Below are positions 43,004 through 52,567 of a stretch of DNA of 64,000 bases, piece after piece. Within the stretch, counting starts at the first letter, position 1. Each line of letters starts with the position of its first letter. Position numbers and translations under genes: made by a program. Origin of the DNA: Salinispora mooreana (GTDB lineage: Bacteria > Actinomycetota > Actinomycetes > Mycobacteriales > Micromonosporaceae); the NCBI RefSeq assembly GCF_000379065.1, contig NZ_KB900614.1:1486850-1550849 (forward strand). Reading direction: 5' to 3'. The notes beneath the pieces are model-generated. The model was not told where the DNA came from. It was given only the letters and a program-made list of their open reading frames with translations, and made no database searches.

Positions 43004-43759
43004 TTAGCTCATTTCATAGGACTTGCGCAATACACAGCCGTACTCGAACACGTGTTCAGGCTGCGGTTTCGGACTGCGCCAGACGTCGACCGCGCAGATG
43101 CCGTCGTCGGTAAGTTGCCAGCTCCCAAGTATCGGTCGGATTCGTTCCACGTCCCGTAGATACAACGGCTGGCCGGCCTGATCGAGGATCTTCGTCAGAA
43201 TCGTCGGAAATGAGGCCAGGGCTTCACCGTCAAAATCCGCCACCAGGAAGCTACCAGGAGGTGCCCAGTCGAAGAGAGCGGATAGCGTATTCTGGAGCGT
43301 CCGGTCGTCCAGGGATATCGAGAGTCCGACTAGCACCACGCCGAGCCGTGCGGTGGGATCGAGGATGCGCTCCGCTGCTTCCTGATCAAGGGTGTCAGGG
43401 TTCGCGGCGTCACAGTAGGCGTAGTCCACGTCCGGCACGGCACTAAGGAACTCACGCCCAAGTGCGATGTTCGTGGGGTCGATGTCGGTATAGAGAACAC
43501 GAGCCCTCGGCACGATCTCGTGCACGTTGCCCTGGGTTGGGATTCCCGCCCCGAGCACCAGGAACTGGTCGACTCCTTCGTCCGCCACGGCTCTGACGGC
43601 CCGCCCGACGAACTCCCGCAGGGTTCGGTACACCTGGGGGAACCCCGGGTACAGATCGGCGAATTCAGTCGCCGCCGCCGCGTCTACCGGGAAGTGATGT
43701 GTGCCGCCAAGCCAGTGATCGATAATACGCCCACTGTTAGGGATCTGTGGTTCTGACAT
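43004..43759 (-). CDS. DUF574-type SAM-dependent methyltransferase-like protein
   Basis: 251-aa protein of the actinomycete DUF574 group: SGRIIDHWLGGTHHFPVD at the N-terminus, QFLVLGAGIPTQGNVHEIV and RVLYTDIDPTNIALG for the SAM-binding fold, and RLGVVLVGLSISLDD further on. The substrate is unknown; such genes are scattered singly in many genomes. I take the second ATG as the start. It is not linked by operon to the sugar genes, so I do not count it as a staurosporine-type methyltransferase. The 553 bases to 44312 hold no supportable gene. Confidence 0.8.
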   Translation of the reverse strand: MSEPQIPNSGRIIDHWLGGTHHFPVDAAAATEFADLYPGFPQVYRTLREFVGRAVRAVADEGVDQFLVLGAGIPTQGNVHEIVPRARVLYTDIDPTNIALGREFLSAVPDVDYAYCDAANPDTLDQEAAERILDPTARLGVVLVGLSISLDDRTLQNTLSALFDWAPPGSFLVADFDGEALASFPTILTKILDQAGQPLYLRDVERIRPILGSWQLTDDGICAVDVWRSPKPQPEHVFEYGCVLRKSYEMS

Positions 43760-44312
43760 GTGAGCACCCAATAGCTAGATAGCCATCTTACCCTTATTGG
43801 TTTGGGCTCGTCGTCGAGGCTATCTGCGAGTGTAGCGCAGCCTGGCAAAAGATTGCTCGGCGTCAGGCCGGTATGCACCCAAGGCGTACTCGGCCATTTG
43901 TGTTGAGGTGACCCTTATCGCCCAAGCACCCCTATTGATCGTCCGACAGGGATGGCTGATCCGGCATACAATGAGATCATCCCTGACGGGGAGTTTGACG
44001 ATTTCGCCCCGCCTCCCGCTCGGTGTTGACCAACGATTTCGACGCCTTGGGATCACGTATCGTACACGTCGGTGATTTCGCAAAGATCAATTCATCAGGG
44101 CTGTCCGCAGGGGTGATTCACGACGCGGCGGGCGAGGGGGCGGGCGGTGCACTGCCGGCACCCCGCACACCGCACACACCCCAACGCCCCACGCCACCTG
44201 CCCACAGACGACCGCGCCCGGACCCGCTCGTGCGACACCGCGTCACGCTTGACTGGCTCGCCCACAGTCAGCACCGGGTGTGCGCCGATGTCGAAGTCCA
44301 CTACGTAGCCCC

Positions 44313-45710
44313 TCACCTGGGAGGATCCAGACACACAGTGCCGGCGTTGAGGCAGGCGAGCAAGGTGCGGGCCTGGACGTTGAGGTAGTGGCCGTGCTGG
44401 GCGAGATTGTTGAGCTGCCCCGGGGTCGCCCAGCGAAAGCCAGCGGGCGGTTCGACCGGCGCCTGCGCTTCGTCGGCCTCAACGAACAGATAGCTGTTCT
44501 CGGCGTTGAGAAACCTGCCGCCCTCCTCGGAGTGCACTGCCGCGTAGCGGACCCGTTCGGGGCCTGCCTCGCGGACGACCCCGAGGAGGTGCGGGCGCAT
44601 CGGCTCCGGCAGGTGCGCCCAGTTGGCCGGCGTGCACTGCACCGTCGGTGCCAGCTCGACGGTAGCCAGCAGCCCAGCCTCCACCTTTGCCTGCACCAAC
44701 AGGTGCGGCACTCCTGCGAAATGGCGAAACAGAAAGGCGCTCACACCGGTACCCGTCGGCTCGAACAGCGGCTGCGACCAGCGGGCAACCTCACGGTTGC
44801 CCGCCTCGACCGCCACGGCGACCAGGCGGAAGTATCGGCCGTCGTCTCGACCGAGCGTAAGGTCACCACGCTTCCACTCTTCGATACCGGCGAGCGGAAC
44901 CCGCTCGACGGCCAGGGTGTGTCGGGACCGTTCGGCGGTGAACCAGGACCGCAACTCCGTGTCGGTGTACAGGGCACCCGGCTCGGTTGGCGTCACCGGG
45001 CAACTGGCCAGAACTGTCCGGGCATCCATGTTGATGACATTGTCGTGACGCAGCAACTCACCGATCTGCCCGAGGGTCAGCCAGCAGAAGTCGTCGTCCA
45101 CCCGCACCTCGCCCAACGCTTCCAGCACGATGTTGCGGTTGGACTTCCGATAGAACCAGGAGCCGTGCTCCGACTGGAGGACATCGGTCAGAACACTTCC
45201 ACGCCGGGGGTCGGTGAAGTATTCCAGGTACTTCACCGGCGCTCCCCGGTGTGCGCCGGTGTAGTTACTGTGGGTGGCCTGCACCGTCGGTGACAACTGT
45301 AGAAGATTGCGGTTACCGGGTTCCATCTTCGCCTGAAGGAGGAAGTGCAGCACACCGTCGATCTCCTTGGCCAGGATTCCGAGGATTCCCACCTCGGGCT
45401 GCCGAATTATCGGCTGCTGCCACCGCCTGATTGCTCCGTTGCTATGCCTGACATCGAGTCCCTCAACCGAGAAGAACCGGCCGGTGTGGTGGTGCAGATT
45501 ACCGGTGTCCGCCGCGAAGAACCAACCATCCAGGTCATTCAGCGCGATCCGCTCGACGCGGAAGTGATGAGCCCGCGCCCGCTCCGCGAGCCATCCGGCA
45601 ACCTCGGTCGTACGCAGCCCGGAGCCCTCGGCCCGCTGGGCCGCCGAGCGGGCAAGCCGTTGAGCCAGAGTGTCGTCGGTACGGCGGCGCAACACCGTCG
45701 GCGCGGTCAC
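44313..45710 (-). CDS. staJ: NDP-hexose 2,3-dehydratase (StaJ-like)
   Basis: 465-aa enzyme that removes the C2 hydroxyl in deoxysugar synthesis. It is a duplicated-domain protein: DLDGWFFAADTGNLHH with GRFFSVEGLDVRHSN in the first half and GIEEWKRGDLTLGRDDGRYF in the second. Each is followed by the family strand LLQAKMEPGNRNLLQLSPTV or LVQAKVEAGLLATVELAPTV. The GTG giving VTAPTVLRRRTDDTL is chosen; the frame is open further upstream into staK. It is the last gene of the minus-strand sugar operon. Product: the 2-deoxy intermediate for the aminosugar. Confidence 0.9.
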   Translation of the reverse strand: MTAPTVLRRRTDDTLAQRLARSAAQRAEGSGLRTTEVAGWLAERARAHHFRVERIALNDLDGWFFAADTGNLHHHTGRFFSVEGLDVRHSNGAIRRWQQPIIRQPEVGILGILAKEIDGVLHFLLQAKMEPGNRNLLQLSPTVQATHSNYTGAHRGAPVKYLEYFTDPRRGSVLTDVLQSEHGSWFYRKSNRNIVLEALGEVRVDDDFCWLTLGQIGELLRHDNVINMDARTVLASCPVTPTEPGALYTDTELRSWFTAERSRHTLAVERVPLAGIEEWKRGDLTLGRDDGRYFRLVAVAVEAGNREVARWSQPLFEPTGTGVSAFLFRHFAGVPHLLVQAKVEAGLLATVELAPTVQCTPANWAHLPEPMRPHLLGVVREAGPERVRYAAVHSEEGGRFLNAENSYLFVEADEAQAPVEPPAGFRWATPGQLNNLAQHGHYLNVQARTLLACLNAGTVCLDPPR

Positions 45711-45780
45711 CGAATGGCCTGGATACGAGGTTGCCGGACGGGCTGCCGGGCCGGCCGTGGGCGAACGGTGTATCGCCGGG

Positions 45781-46785
45781 TCATGACAGCTCCGCCTCGA
45801 CACCACTGACGCAGAAGTTGACCGTGTGACGCAGGGCCTCGGTCAACGACATCTGCGGGCGCCAGCCGCTGACGGCCCGGAACGGGGTCGCATCGATCGT
45901 GATGTGGTGAAAGTCGCCTGGTTCCGCGTGTGGGGGTGGGGGAACCGAGACGACCGGCACGGGCGGCCTACCGGTGCGCTCAGCGACCAGATCCGCCACT
46001 GCGGTGAATACCTCACCCAGGGGCAGCCCGCGCCCGGACCCGAGTAGCCACGGCCGCCCGGCCAGGGCATCGACGTGATCAACCGCTGCGACGAGCGCCC
46101 GTGCCGCGTCCTCGACGTAGAGTAGGTCTCGGCGCACGGTGCCGTCGTGCCACATGGTGATCGATTCGCCGGCCACGGCCCGTCGCACCATGGTGGACAC
46201 CACGCCTTTGTCCCGGGCGGTGGAATGTGGGCTGTATCCGAACACTGTGGGCAGCCGAATCGACACCGCCTGCAGGGTCCCTTCGGCGTGTGCGTTCAGC
46301 AGCACCTGTTCAGCGGCGAGCTTCTGCCGATCGTACTCGCCCTGGGGCCGGTCGGGCTCGCTGCCGTCCAGCACTTCCTTGTCGATGGGCCCGACCTGCG
46401 AGACGGCGCCCGCGAAGACCACGGGCAGGGGTGGGCGGTTCCGGTCGCCGTCACGCAGCACCGCGACGAGGTCACGGACCAGCCCGACATTGACGCGCTC
46501 CGCAGCCGAGTTACCTTCGCTGATACGCCATGTCGTCGAGCCGGCGATGTAGGCGATGGTGTGGATGACGGCGTCCGCTCCGGCCACGGCTTGGGCCAGC
46601 CGGCCGGGCTCCGTGAGGTCGACGGTGTGCACCTCGATCTCGGCGCGGACACCTGCGGGGATCGACGCCGCGCCGCGCGAGACCGCCCGCACCCGAACAT
46701 CACGTACGGCGAGCTCGCGTAGCACAGCGGAACCGACGAAGCCGGTCGCACCGAGCAGCACGATGAGGGGACGTTCTACTGCCAC
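45781..46785 (-). CDS. staK: NDP-hexose 4-ketoreductase, NAD-dependent epimerase/dehydratase family (StaK-like)
   Basis: 334-aa Rossmann protein. The dinucleotide site is IVLLGATGFVGSAVLREL, followed by FAGAVSQVGPID and the YDRQKLAAEQVL segment with the active-site Tyr-x-x-x-Lys. The GTG at 46785 is taken as the start because GGAGG lies seven bases upstream; an ATG 24 bases earlier is possible. It overlaps the end of staE. By position and family it reduces the 4-keto sugar. Confidence 0.85.
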   Translation of the reverse strand: MAVERPLIVLLGATGFVGSAVLRELAVRDVRVRAVSRGAASIPAGVRAEIEVHTVDLTEPGRLAQAVAGADAVIHTIAYIAGSTTWRISEGNSAAERVNVGLVRDLVAVLRDGDRNRPPLPVVFAGAVSQVGPIDKEVLDGSEPDRPQGEYDRQKLAAEQVLLNAHAEGTLQAVSIRLPTVFGYSPHSTARDKGVVSTMVRRAVAGESITMWHDGTVRRDLLYVEDAARALVAAVDHVDALAGRPWLLGSGRGLPLGEVFTAVADLVAERTGRPPVPVVSVPPPPHAEPGDFHHITIDATPFRAVSGWRPQMSLTEALRHTVNFCVSGVEAELS

Positions 46786-47432
46786 AGCTTTGCCTCCACG
46801 TCGCGGCACATTCCGTAGTCGCTGAGCAGGCCGCGCTCCAGCGCTTCGGCGAGCGTGGGGGCGGCCCGGTCCCGGTCGGACTGCACCGGACTCATCCCGG
46901 CGGGCAGCGGCAGGCCCAGTGCCGGGTCTAGCGACGAGATGGCCAGTTCGTCCTCCGCCACGTAGCCCTTGGACATGGCGTAGACGATCATGGAGTCATC
47001 GGCCAATGACAGGAAGGCGTGGCCGACTCCCACCGGAACGTAGATCGCTCGGCAGGTATCGCCGCCGAGTTCGGTGCTGTCCCAACGGCCGAAGGTGGGT
47101 GAACCGACCCTCAGATCAATGAGAAAGTCCTGCACCTTCCCGTACGGGCAGTAGACGTACTTCGCTCGCCCAGGTGGCGTCGAGGTGTAGTGGATGCCAC
47201 GCAGCACGCCACGAGCCGACACGTTGTGGCTGAGATCGCGTACCGGGAACAGCGGCCACCCGAACGTCGCGGTGAAGGCCGCCTCCTGATAGGGCGACGC
47301 GAACAACCCTCGCTCGTCCCGGTAGACGGAGGGTGTGAATTCGACGGCGCCGTCGATGGCGAGTCGGCGCACCGTCACTCCGGGAACGTCATCGTGCCGA
47401 TGCCCACTGTTCGTGGAATTGTCCTCCGGCAT
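46776..47432 (-). CDS. staE: dTDP-4-keto-6-deoxyhexose 3,5-epimerase (StaE-like)
   Basis: 218-aa RmlC-type cupin. YRDERGLFASPYQE and VLRGIHYTSTPPGRAKYV (catalytic His region), then KVQDFLIDLRVGSPTFG, GHAFLSLADDSMIVYAMSKGY. It inverts C3 and C5 of the keto sugar to give the L-series. The ATG used has GGAGAT upstream. The frame continues without a start much further upstream. It overlaps the staK start and lies 65 bases after staI. Confidence 0.92.
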   Translation of the reverse strand: MPEDNSTNSGHRHDDVPGVTVRRLAIDGAVEFTPSVYRDERGLFASPYQEAAFTATFGWPLFPVRDLSHNVSARGVLRGIHYTSTPPGRAKYVYCPYGKVQDFLIDLRVGSPTFGRWDSTELGGDTCRAIYVPVGVGHAFLSLADDSMIVYAMSKGYVAEDELAISSLDPALGLPLPAGMSPVQSDRDRAAPTLAEALERGLLSDYGMCRDVEAKLWQ

Positions 47433-47497
47433 CAGGAGATCTCCTTCCGGGAACGGTTGTCGCTGCCGGTCCTTGGTTCCGGGATTCTGGTGCGGGC

Positions 47498-48619
47498 TCA
47501 CAGTCCGGCCAACACCTCGCGCAGGGCCACGGCCACCCGCTCCTGCTCCGACTCCGGCAGGGACGGGTACATGGGCAGTGAGAAGATCTCCTTCGCCAGC
47601 CGCTCGGTCACCGGCAGCGCGCCCTCGGCGTAGCCAAGGTGCGCGAAGCCGTCCATGGTGTGCACCGGCCACGGGTAGCTGATGTTGAGCGAGATGTCAT
47701 ACGCCTGCAGCGCCTGGATGATCGCATCTCGTTGCGGATGCCGGACCACGTAGACGTAGTGAACGTGGGTGTTGCCCGGGTTGGTGGCCGGCAGCCGCAG
47801 TCCACCGGGGCCGGAGAGGTCGCCGAGCAGTTGCTCCCACCGCCGGGCGACCGCATTGCGCCCGGCGACATACTCGTCCAACCGGCCAAGCTTGCGCCGC
47901 AGAATCTCGGCCTGCACCTCGTCGAGACGCGAGTTGTGCCCCGGCGTACGGACAACGTAGTAGACCTTGTCCATGCCGTAGTACCGCAGCTGCCGGAGAT
48001 GACGGTCGACCGACTCATCCGCGGTGATCACCGCTCCACCATCGCCGTAGGCGCCAAGAACCTTGGTGGGATAGAACGAGAATGCGGCCGCATCGCCCAT
48101 GGTGCCCGCGAGACGTCCGTGGTGACGTGCACCGTGCGACTGCGCGCAGTCCTCCAGGACTCTCAGGCCGTGCTCCTCGGCGAGCCGGGTGAGTGGCGCC
48201 ATGTCAACGCACTGACCGTAGAGGTGCACCGGCAGAATCGCGCGAGTCCGGGGCGTGATGGCGGCGGCGACCTGGTCTGTGTCCATGAGGAAGTCGTCCT
48301 CGCGGACGTCAACGAAGACCGGTGTCGCTCCGGCCCCCACGATAGCGACCACGGTGGGAGCCGCCGTGTTGGAGACCGTGATGACCTCGTCACCGGGTCC
48401 GACGCCGAGCGCCTCCAGGCCCAACTTCACCGCGTTGGTACCGTTGTCGACCCCGGTGGCGTACGGCAGCGAGTGGTAGGCGGCGAACTCCTGCTCGAAA
48501 CCGCGGACGCTCGCACCGAGCACCAACTGCCCCGAGGCGAACACTGTGTGCACCGCGTCGAGGATGTCGTCCTTTTCCTTTGTGTATTCCGGTAGGTAGT
48601 CCCAAACCCGGGTTGTCAT
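47498..48619 (-). CDS. staI: NDP-hexose aminotransferase, DegT/DnrJ/EryC1 family (StaI-like)
   Basis: 373-aa PLP aminotransferase. [20 protein letters not shown] near residue 57, [47 protein letters not shown] and the Schiff-base Lys in [16 protein letters not shown] are the family landmarks. It adds the sugar amino group, expected at C3. Its ATG overlaps the stop of the staB remnant (ATGA), so the coupling of an old staB-staI pair is still visible. Confidence 0.92.
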   Translation of the reverse strand: MTTRVWDYLPEYTKEKDDILDAVHTVFASGQLVLGASVRGFEQEFAAYHSLPYATGVDNGTNAVKLGLEALGVGPGDEVITVSNTAAPTVVAIVGAGATPVFVDVREDDFLMDTDQVAAAITPRTRAILPVHLYGQCVDMAPLTRLAEEHGLRVLEDCAQSHGARHHGRLAGTMGDAAAFSFYPTKVLGAYGDGGAVITADESVDRHLRQLRYYGMDKVYYVVRTPGHNSRLDEVQAEILRRKLGRLDEYVAGRNAVARRWEQLLGDLSGPGGLRLPATNPGNTHVHYVYVVRHPQRDAIIQALQAYDISLNISYPWPVHTMDGFAHLGYAEGALPVTERLAKEIFSLPMYPSLPESEQERVAVALREVLAGL

Positions 48620-48863
48620 TTCAGTGACTCCTGGTTTCGATACGGATCCCGCACGTTCGCCCCGGTGCCGTACCCGGGCACCGGCAGACCCTCGAGCAGG
48701 TTGGTGATGAATCGCGGAATGAGTCTTTCGGGGCGCTGGTAGGGCCCGTAGTTGTTAGCGCATCGGGTGGTTGAGACGTACAGGCCATGGGTACGCCAGC
48801 GAGAAGGGATTGGACGTAGTGTGCGCCGATATGGCCGGCGCCGCCGGTGACCAGAATCCTCAC
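48616..48863 (-). pseudogene. staB: NDP-glucose 4,6-dehydratase (StaB/RmlB-like), internally deleted remnant
   Basis: The first ~21 residues are a proper start, MRILVTGGAGHIGAHYVQSL, with the Rossmann Gly-x-x-Gly-x-x-Gly. The frame then breaks. Out of frame comes a piece from the middle of Rml[20 protein letters not shown] then [19 protein letters not shown] and ANVRD, and it stops there. Roughly 150 residues including the catalytic Tyr-x-x-x-Lys, and the whole C-terminal third, are gone. It cannot make the enzyme. The gene remains between staA and staI, where an intact staB would be expected. Confidence 0.9.
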
Positions 48864-49067
48864 TGTCGTCTCCCAGCTACTGCGACAAACCGGCTGGCGA
48901 GGGCATTCGGTCCGGAACTATCGACAGCAAGGCCACTGTTCCGCAGATTCGGGGACCGGCCGTCACCGGATCCCACTTCGTTCCACATGAAGGCGCTCAG
49001 GTGACGGCAACTACCTGGAATCAGCGGCATGGGTATCACCAGTCTCGGCGGCACGCGATCGGGGCAG

Positions 49068-49964
49068 TTACGGGGTGGCACCGGCGGTCCGACACCGGGC
49101 GGCTGCGGTCACCTCCATCACGTACTGTCCATAGGGTGACTTCGCGAGTTGGCGACCAAGACGATGACAGTCATCTTGATCGATAAATCCCATGCGCCAG
49201 GCGATCTCCTCCAGACAGGCAACCCGAACGCCTTGGCGGTGCTCCATGATCTGCATATACTGGCTCGCCTCGGTCAGCGCGTCGTGAGTTCCGGTGTCCA
49301 GCCAGACGAAGCCGCGCCCCAGTGAGATCAGCTCGGCCTTTCCGCGCTCGAGGTACACGCGGTTGACATCTGTGATCTCCAGCTCACCGCGGTCGGAGGG
49401 CTGGAGATCGCGGGCGATCTCGACCACCTCGTTGTCATAGAGGTAGAGCCCCGTGATAGCCAGGTTGGAACGGGGTCGAGACGGCTTTTCCACAAGGTTG
49501 ACGAGCCGTCCGTGCGCGTCCACCTCACCCACTCCGTAGCGCTCCGGGTCGCGTACGGGGTAGCCGAACAACACGCAGCCGTCCATGTCCACCACGGTGC
49601 GCTGCAACAGGTCACTGAAGCCTGGGCCGTGGAAGATGTTGTCACCTAACACAAGGGCAACGGAGTCGGCACCAATGTGGTCGGCGCCGATGCGAAAGGC
49701 ATCGGCCAGACCCCGAGGCTTGTCCTGTTCTGCGTAGCTCAGCGACAGCCCAAACTGGGAACCATCCCGCAACAGCCGCTGAAAAAGAGGAAGATCGTCT
49801 GGCGACGAGACGATCTTTATGTCTGTGATGCCAGCGAGCATGAGAACGGATAGCGGGTAGTAGATCAATGGCTTGTCATAGACTGGCAGAAGATGCTTCG
49901 ACACACCCAGAGTGATCGGATGCAGCCGGGTCCCGAACCCACCGGCCAGGACTATTCCTTTCAT
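49068..49964 (-). CDS. staA: Glucose-1-phosphate thymidylyltransferase (StaA/RmlA-like)
   Basis: 298-aa nucleotidyltransferase making dTDP-glucose. MKGIVLAGGFGTRLHPITLG is the pyrophosphorylase signature, YDKPLIYYPLSVLMLAGI follows, and ALVLGDNIFHGPGF has the metal-binding Asp. VVEKPSRPRS-type and GFVWLDTGTHDAL complete the fold. The start with GGAGG upstream is used. An upstream extension of the frame is not conserved. It begins the sugar arm of the operon. Confidence 0.93.
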   Translation of the reverse strand: MKGIVLAGGFGTRLHPITLGVSKHLLPVYDKPLIYYPLSVLMLAGITDIKIVSSPDDLPLFQRLLRDGSQFGLSLSYAEQDKPRGLADAFRIGADHIGADSVALVLGDNIFHGPGFSDLLQRTVVDMDGCVLFGYPVRDPERYGVGEVDAHGRLVNLVEKPSRPRSNLAITGLYLYDNEVVEIARDLQPSDRGELEITDVNRVYLERGKAELISLGRGFVWLDTGTHDALTEASQYMQIMEHRQGVRVACLEEIAWRMGFIDQDDCHRLGRQLAKSPYGQYVMEVTAAARCRTAGATP

Positions 49965-50031
49965 ACCACTGCCTCCATGTGTGTTTCGACCTCCCCGGTC
50001 AGAGCTGCGTCCGGAAGTGAGGCTGGGAAGC

Positions 50032-51642
50032 TCAGGACTCACCCCGAACCGTGTCGACGAAGGTCACGAGATCGGTTGGCAGGTCGTCGCCCCGCCATGC
50101 GACATGGCCATCTGGGCGGACCAGCACGAAGGGACGCTCGTAGAGCTTGGCGATCTCCGGGTCGGTTCCGCGCCGTACGGTCAGTGGTACGTGCCGTTCG
50201 GCGAAAGCACGTTCCAGGGCGAACAATCTCGTGCTCTCGGCAAAGGACATCAGAACGAAGTCATGACCAAAAAGGTCGAGCGTGGATGTGGTGGCGTCCC
50301 ACCAGGCGTGTGCGGCGCGAGAACCGGGGTCACTGCCCGGACGCCAGTGGGGGTCCGGCTTGCCAGGACGTGGCGCAACCAGGGGATCAGCGATAATGGC
50401 CGCGGACTGGTAGGACAGCCCGAAGTGAATCTCTGGCGCGTCGAACTCACTGTGCGCTCCGCCACGCACCAGTTTGCTGGCCATTTCTGCGCGAGCCGAC
50501 TCGCCGATGGGATCATCGGCGTGGAGCTCGGGCGGAACCTGCCGATGCATGGTGCGTTGCAGGTTGAGATTCGCCTCCTGCAGGCTCTCCAGCGCGATCG
50601 GCCTGCGCTCGGTCTCGTACGTGTCCAGCAGGCGGCGCCCGGCCCAGCCGTTCAGTGCGGCGGCAAGCTTCCAGCCCAGGTCGGCGACATCACCAAAACC
50701 GGTGTTGAGGCCGAATCCACCGGAGGGTGAGAGCGTGTGGGCGGCGTCGCCGGCGAGGAATACCCGCTCCGCTCGGTAGCTGTCGGCCACGCGATGGGTG
50801 AGATGCCACTCACTGTCGCTGAGCAGCTGCACCGGGGTCTCGAAGGCGATGGCATCAGTAATCAACGACGTGCCATCAACCTGGGCCGCGGCGTCCACAC
50901 CAACAACCAGGTTGTAGAGGTCACTGCCGTTCAGCGAGCGCATGGGGAAGCGCAACGTGGATGACAGCATGAGGAAGTAGACGAGGGCGACCCGATCGCC
51001 GAGTTGCCGTTTGAGCTCAGGGGCTCGGAAGAGAATATTCCGAAAGATTTGGGTCCGGTGACGAGGCGGAGCGCCGATACCGCACGCCTGCCGGATGGGA
51101 GAGGCAGCACCATCACAGGCAACCAGGAACTGTGCACGGACAGTGCTGGTCCTTCCGGACTCCCCCGCGATGAGGGTCGCCTCGACGTGGTCGGCCGCCT
51201 GGCGTACGCCCTCCACGGTCGTCTTGAGTCGCAGCGGACCGGTGGGGTGCACTCCGACGGCGCGTTGCAGCAGCGGGTTCAGCCAGTGCGCCGGACAAAT
51301 CTGGTCCGGCTCTGGGGTGTGCGCGAAAGGTCCACGGCTCGCCGTCGTGCCCCGGCTGTAGCGGTGCACCTCGTGTCCGCCGACCCTGGTGACCCAGGCG
51401 ATATCCAGCGGATGATCGGCTGGCCAGCCCGCACCACGGATGGTGGCTGCGAGGCCCCAACGGCGAAACAGCTCCATCGAACGGGGACCGATCGTACTCA
51501 CCTTGGGATGCCGGACTTCGCCGTCACCCGATTCGACCACCATGCAGTCGATTCCGCGGTATCTCAGATCCAGAGCCAACGCCATTCCGACCGGTCCTCC
51601 GCCCACGATCAGCACGTCGGTCCACTCTCCGGAGTTAGACAT
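50032..51642 (-). CDS. staC: FAD-dependent indolocarbazole aglycone enzyme (StaC-type)
   Basis: 536-aa flavoprotein monooxygenase-fold protein: VLIVGGGPVGMALALDL (FAD), RVFLAGDAAHTLSPSGGFGLNTGFGDVADL (second FAD motif, split here for length). It works with StaP on the oxidised chromopyrrolate intermediate. At the two positions that distinguish StaC from RebC in the literature I recall (RebC Phe216 and Arg239), this protein has Val221 and Asn244, with a constant offset of 5. This is the StaC pattern, so the product should be K252c rather than arcyriaflavin. The ATG has AGGAAAG upstream. Confidence 0.9.
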   Translation of the reverse strand: MSNSGEWTDVLIVGGGPVGMALALDLRYRGIDCMVVESGDGEVRHPKVSTIGPRSMELFRRWGLAATIRGAGWPADHPLDIAWVTRVGGHEVHRYSRGTTASRGPFAHTPEPDQICPAHWLNPLLQRAVGVHPTGPLRLKTTVEGVRQAADHVEATLIAGESGRTSTVRAQFLVACDGAASPIRQACGIGAPPRHRTQIFRNILFRAPELKRQLGDRVALVYFLMLSSTLRFPMRSLNGSDLYNLVVGVDAAAQVDGTSLITDAIAFETPVQLLSDSEWHLTHRVADSYRAERVFLAGDAAHTLSPSGGFGLNTGFGDVADLGWKLAAALNGWAGRRLLDTYETERRPIALESLQEANLNLQRTMHRQVPPELHADDPIGESARAEMASKLVRGGAHSEFDAPEIHFGLSYQSAAIIADPLVAPRPGKPDPHWRPGSDPGSRAAHAWWDATTSTLDLFGHDFVLMSFAESTRLFALERAFAERHVPLTVRRGTDPEIAKLYERPFVLVRPDGHVAWRGDDLPTDLVTFVDTVRGES

Positions 51643-51727
51643 GTTGTCCCGCTTTCCTCGCGCCAAAATCGGATAGCCCTTCAGGTGCCGGGAGGCATTG
51701 GACACCGCCCCCCGGCACCGAATTGCG

Positions 51728-52567
51728 CTACGGGCGTTCCGCCGTTGCCAGGAGGCAGCCGAAGTCGTCAACGCCTTCCAGGTCGGACGGTTTGAAAGCA
51801 TCGCCGGAAAATTCGAAGTTTCCTTCGTTCAGAGCAGCGGGGCGTTCCCGGAGTACGGACAACTTGGCCAGCTCGTCCGCCAGGCGCAGCGTGGTCTTTT
51901 CGGTAACGTCGAGGAGCTCACGCATCCGCAGACCGGAACGGTGCAGCAGGGCGACGTAGTCGTCGATGTCTGCCGTGGTCGACATGAGGTCGTTGCAAAA
52001 CTTGTCAATTCCCTGATGCCGAACCGCCTTACGCGGGAAGCGCTCGAACACATCGGTCAGGACGAGCCGGCCACCCGGGACAAGTACCCTGCACACCTCG
52101 CTGAGCACCTGCTGGCGATCCGGCATGTGGCACATCGACTCGAGCGCCATCACGGCATCGAACGACTGGTCCGGGAATGGCAGTCGCATCGCGTCCCCAT
52201 GCTGGAACACGGCGCGGTCGGCGACTCCCGCCTCGGCCGAGAGCCGGTTAGCGCTCTTCACCTGTTCCTTACTGATGCTGATGCCGGTGACACGCGCGCC
52301 GGTCTGCGCCACCAGTCGCAGTGCGGGCCCACCGACCCCGCAGCCCAGATCGAGCACATGATCCGAAGCACTGACCCGCAAGCGCTCGATAAACACATCG
52401 GTCAGCCGGTCCATCGCCTCGTCTACCGAGGCACCCGACTCCGGCGAGTCCCAGAATCCGATGTGTACGTTGGGGTTGAACGTCCCGTCACTCATGGCGC
52501 TCAGGGTGAGACGGTCGTAGAGTTCGCCGACCGCCTGCGGCACGGGCTGGGAAGACACGGTGGTCAT
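51728..52567 (-). CDS. SAM-dependent sugar methyltransferase (StaM/RebM type)
   Basis: 279-aa class I methyltransferase: [19 protein letters not shown] (SAM loop), [34 protein letters not shown] and [19 protein letters not shown]. The layout is close to RebM, the rebeccamycin sugar O-methyltransferase. It may be the O- or the N-methyltransferase of the aminosugar; sequence alone does not tell. It overlaps the staP stop (ATGA). No second methyltransferase of this kind is in the window. Confidence 0.85.
   Translation of the reverse strand: MTTVSSQPVPQAVGELYDRLTLSAMSDGTFNPNVHIGFWDSPESGASVDEAMDRLTDVFIERLRVSASDHVLDLGCGVGGPALRLVAQTGARVTGISISKEQVKSANRLSAEAGVADRAVFQHGDAMRLPFPDQSFDAVMALESMCHMPDRQQVLSEVCRVLVPGGRLVLTDVFERFPRKAVRHQGIDKFCNDLMSTTADIDDYVALLHRSGLRMRELLDVTEKTTLRLADELAKLSVLRERPAALNEGNFEFSGDAFKPSDLEGVDDFGCLLATAERP

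Noticed and set aside
43004-43759. Second sugar methyltransferase of the indolocarbazole cluster
   Set aside because: It is a DUF574 protein separated from staJ by over 500 bases, and such genes are widespread outside clusters.
44023-44388. Possible small gene upstream of staJ's end
   Set aside because: The sequence turns into Pro/Arg-rich low complexity, has no ribosome site and overlaps the staJ 3' end antisense.
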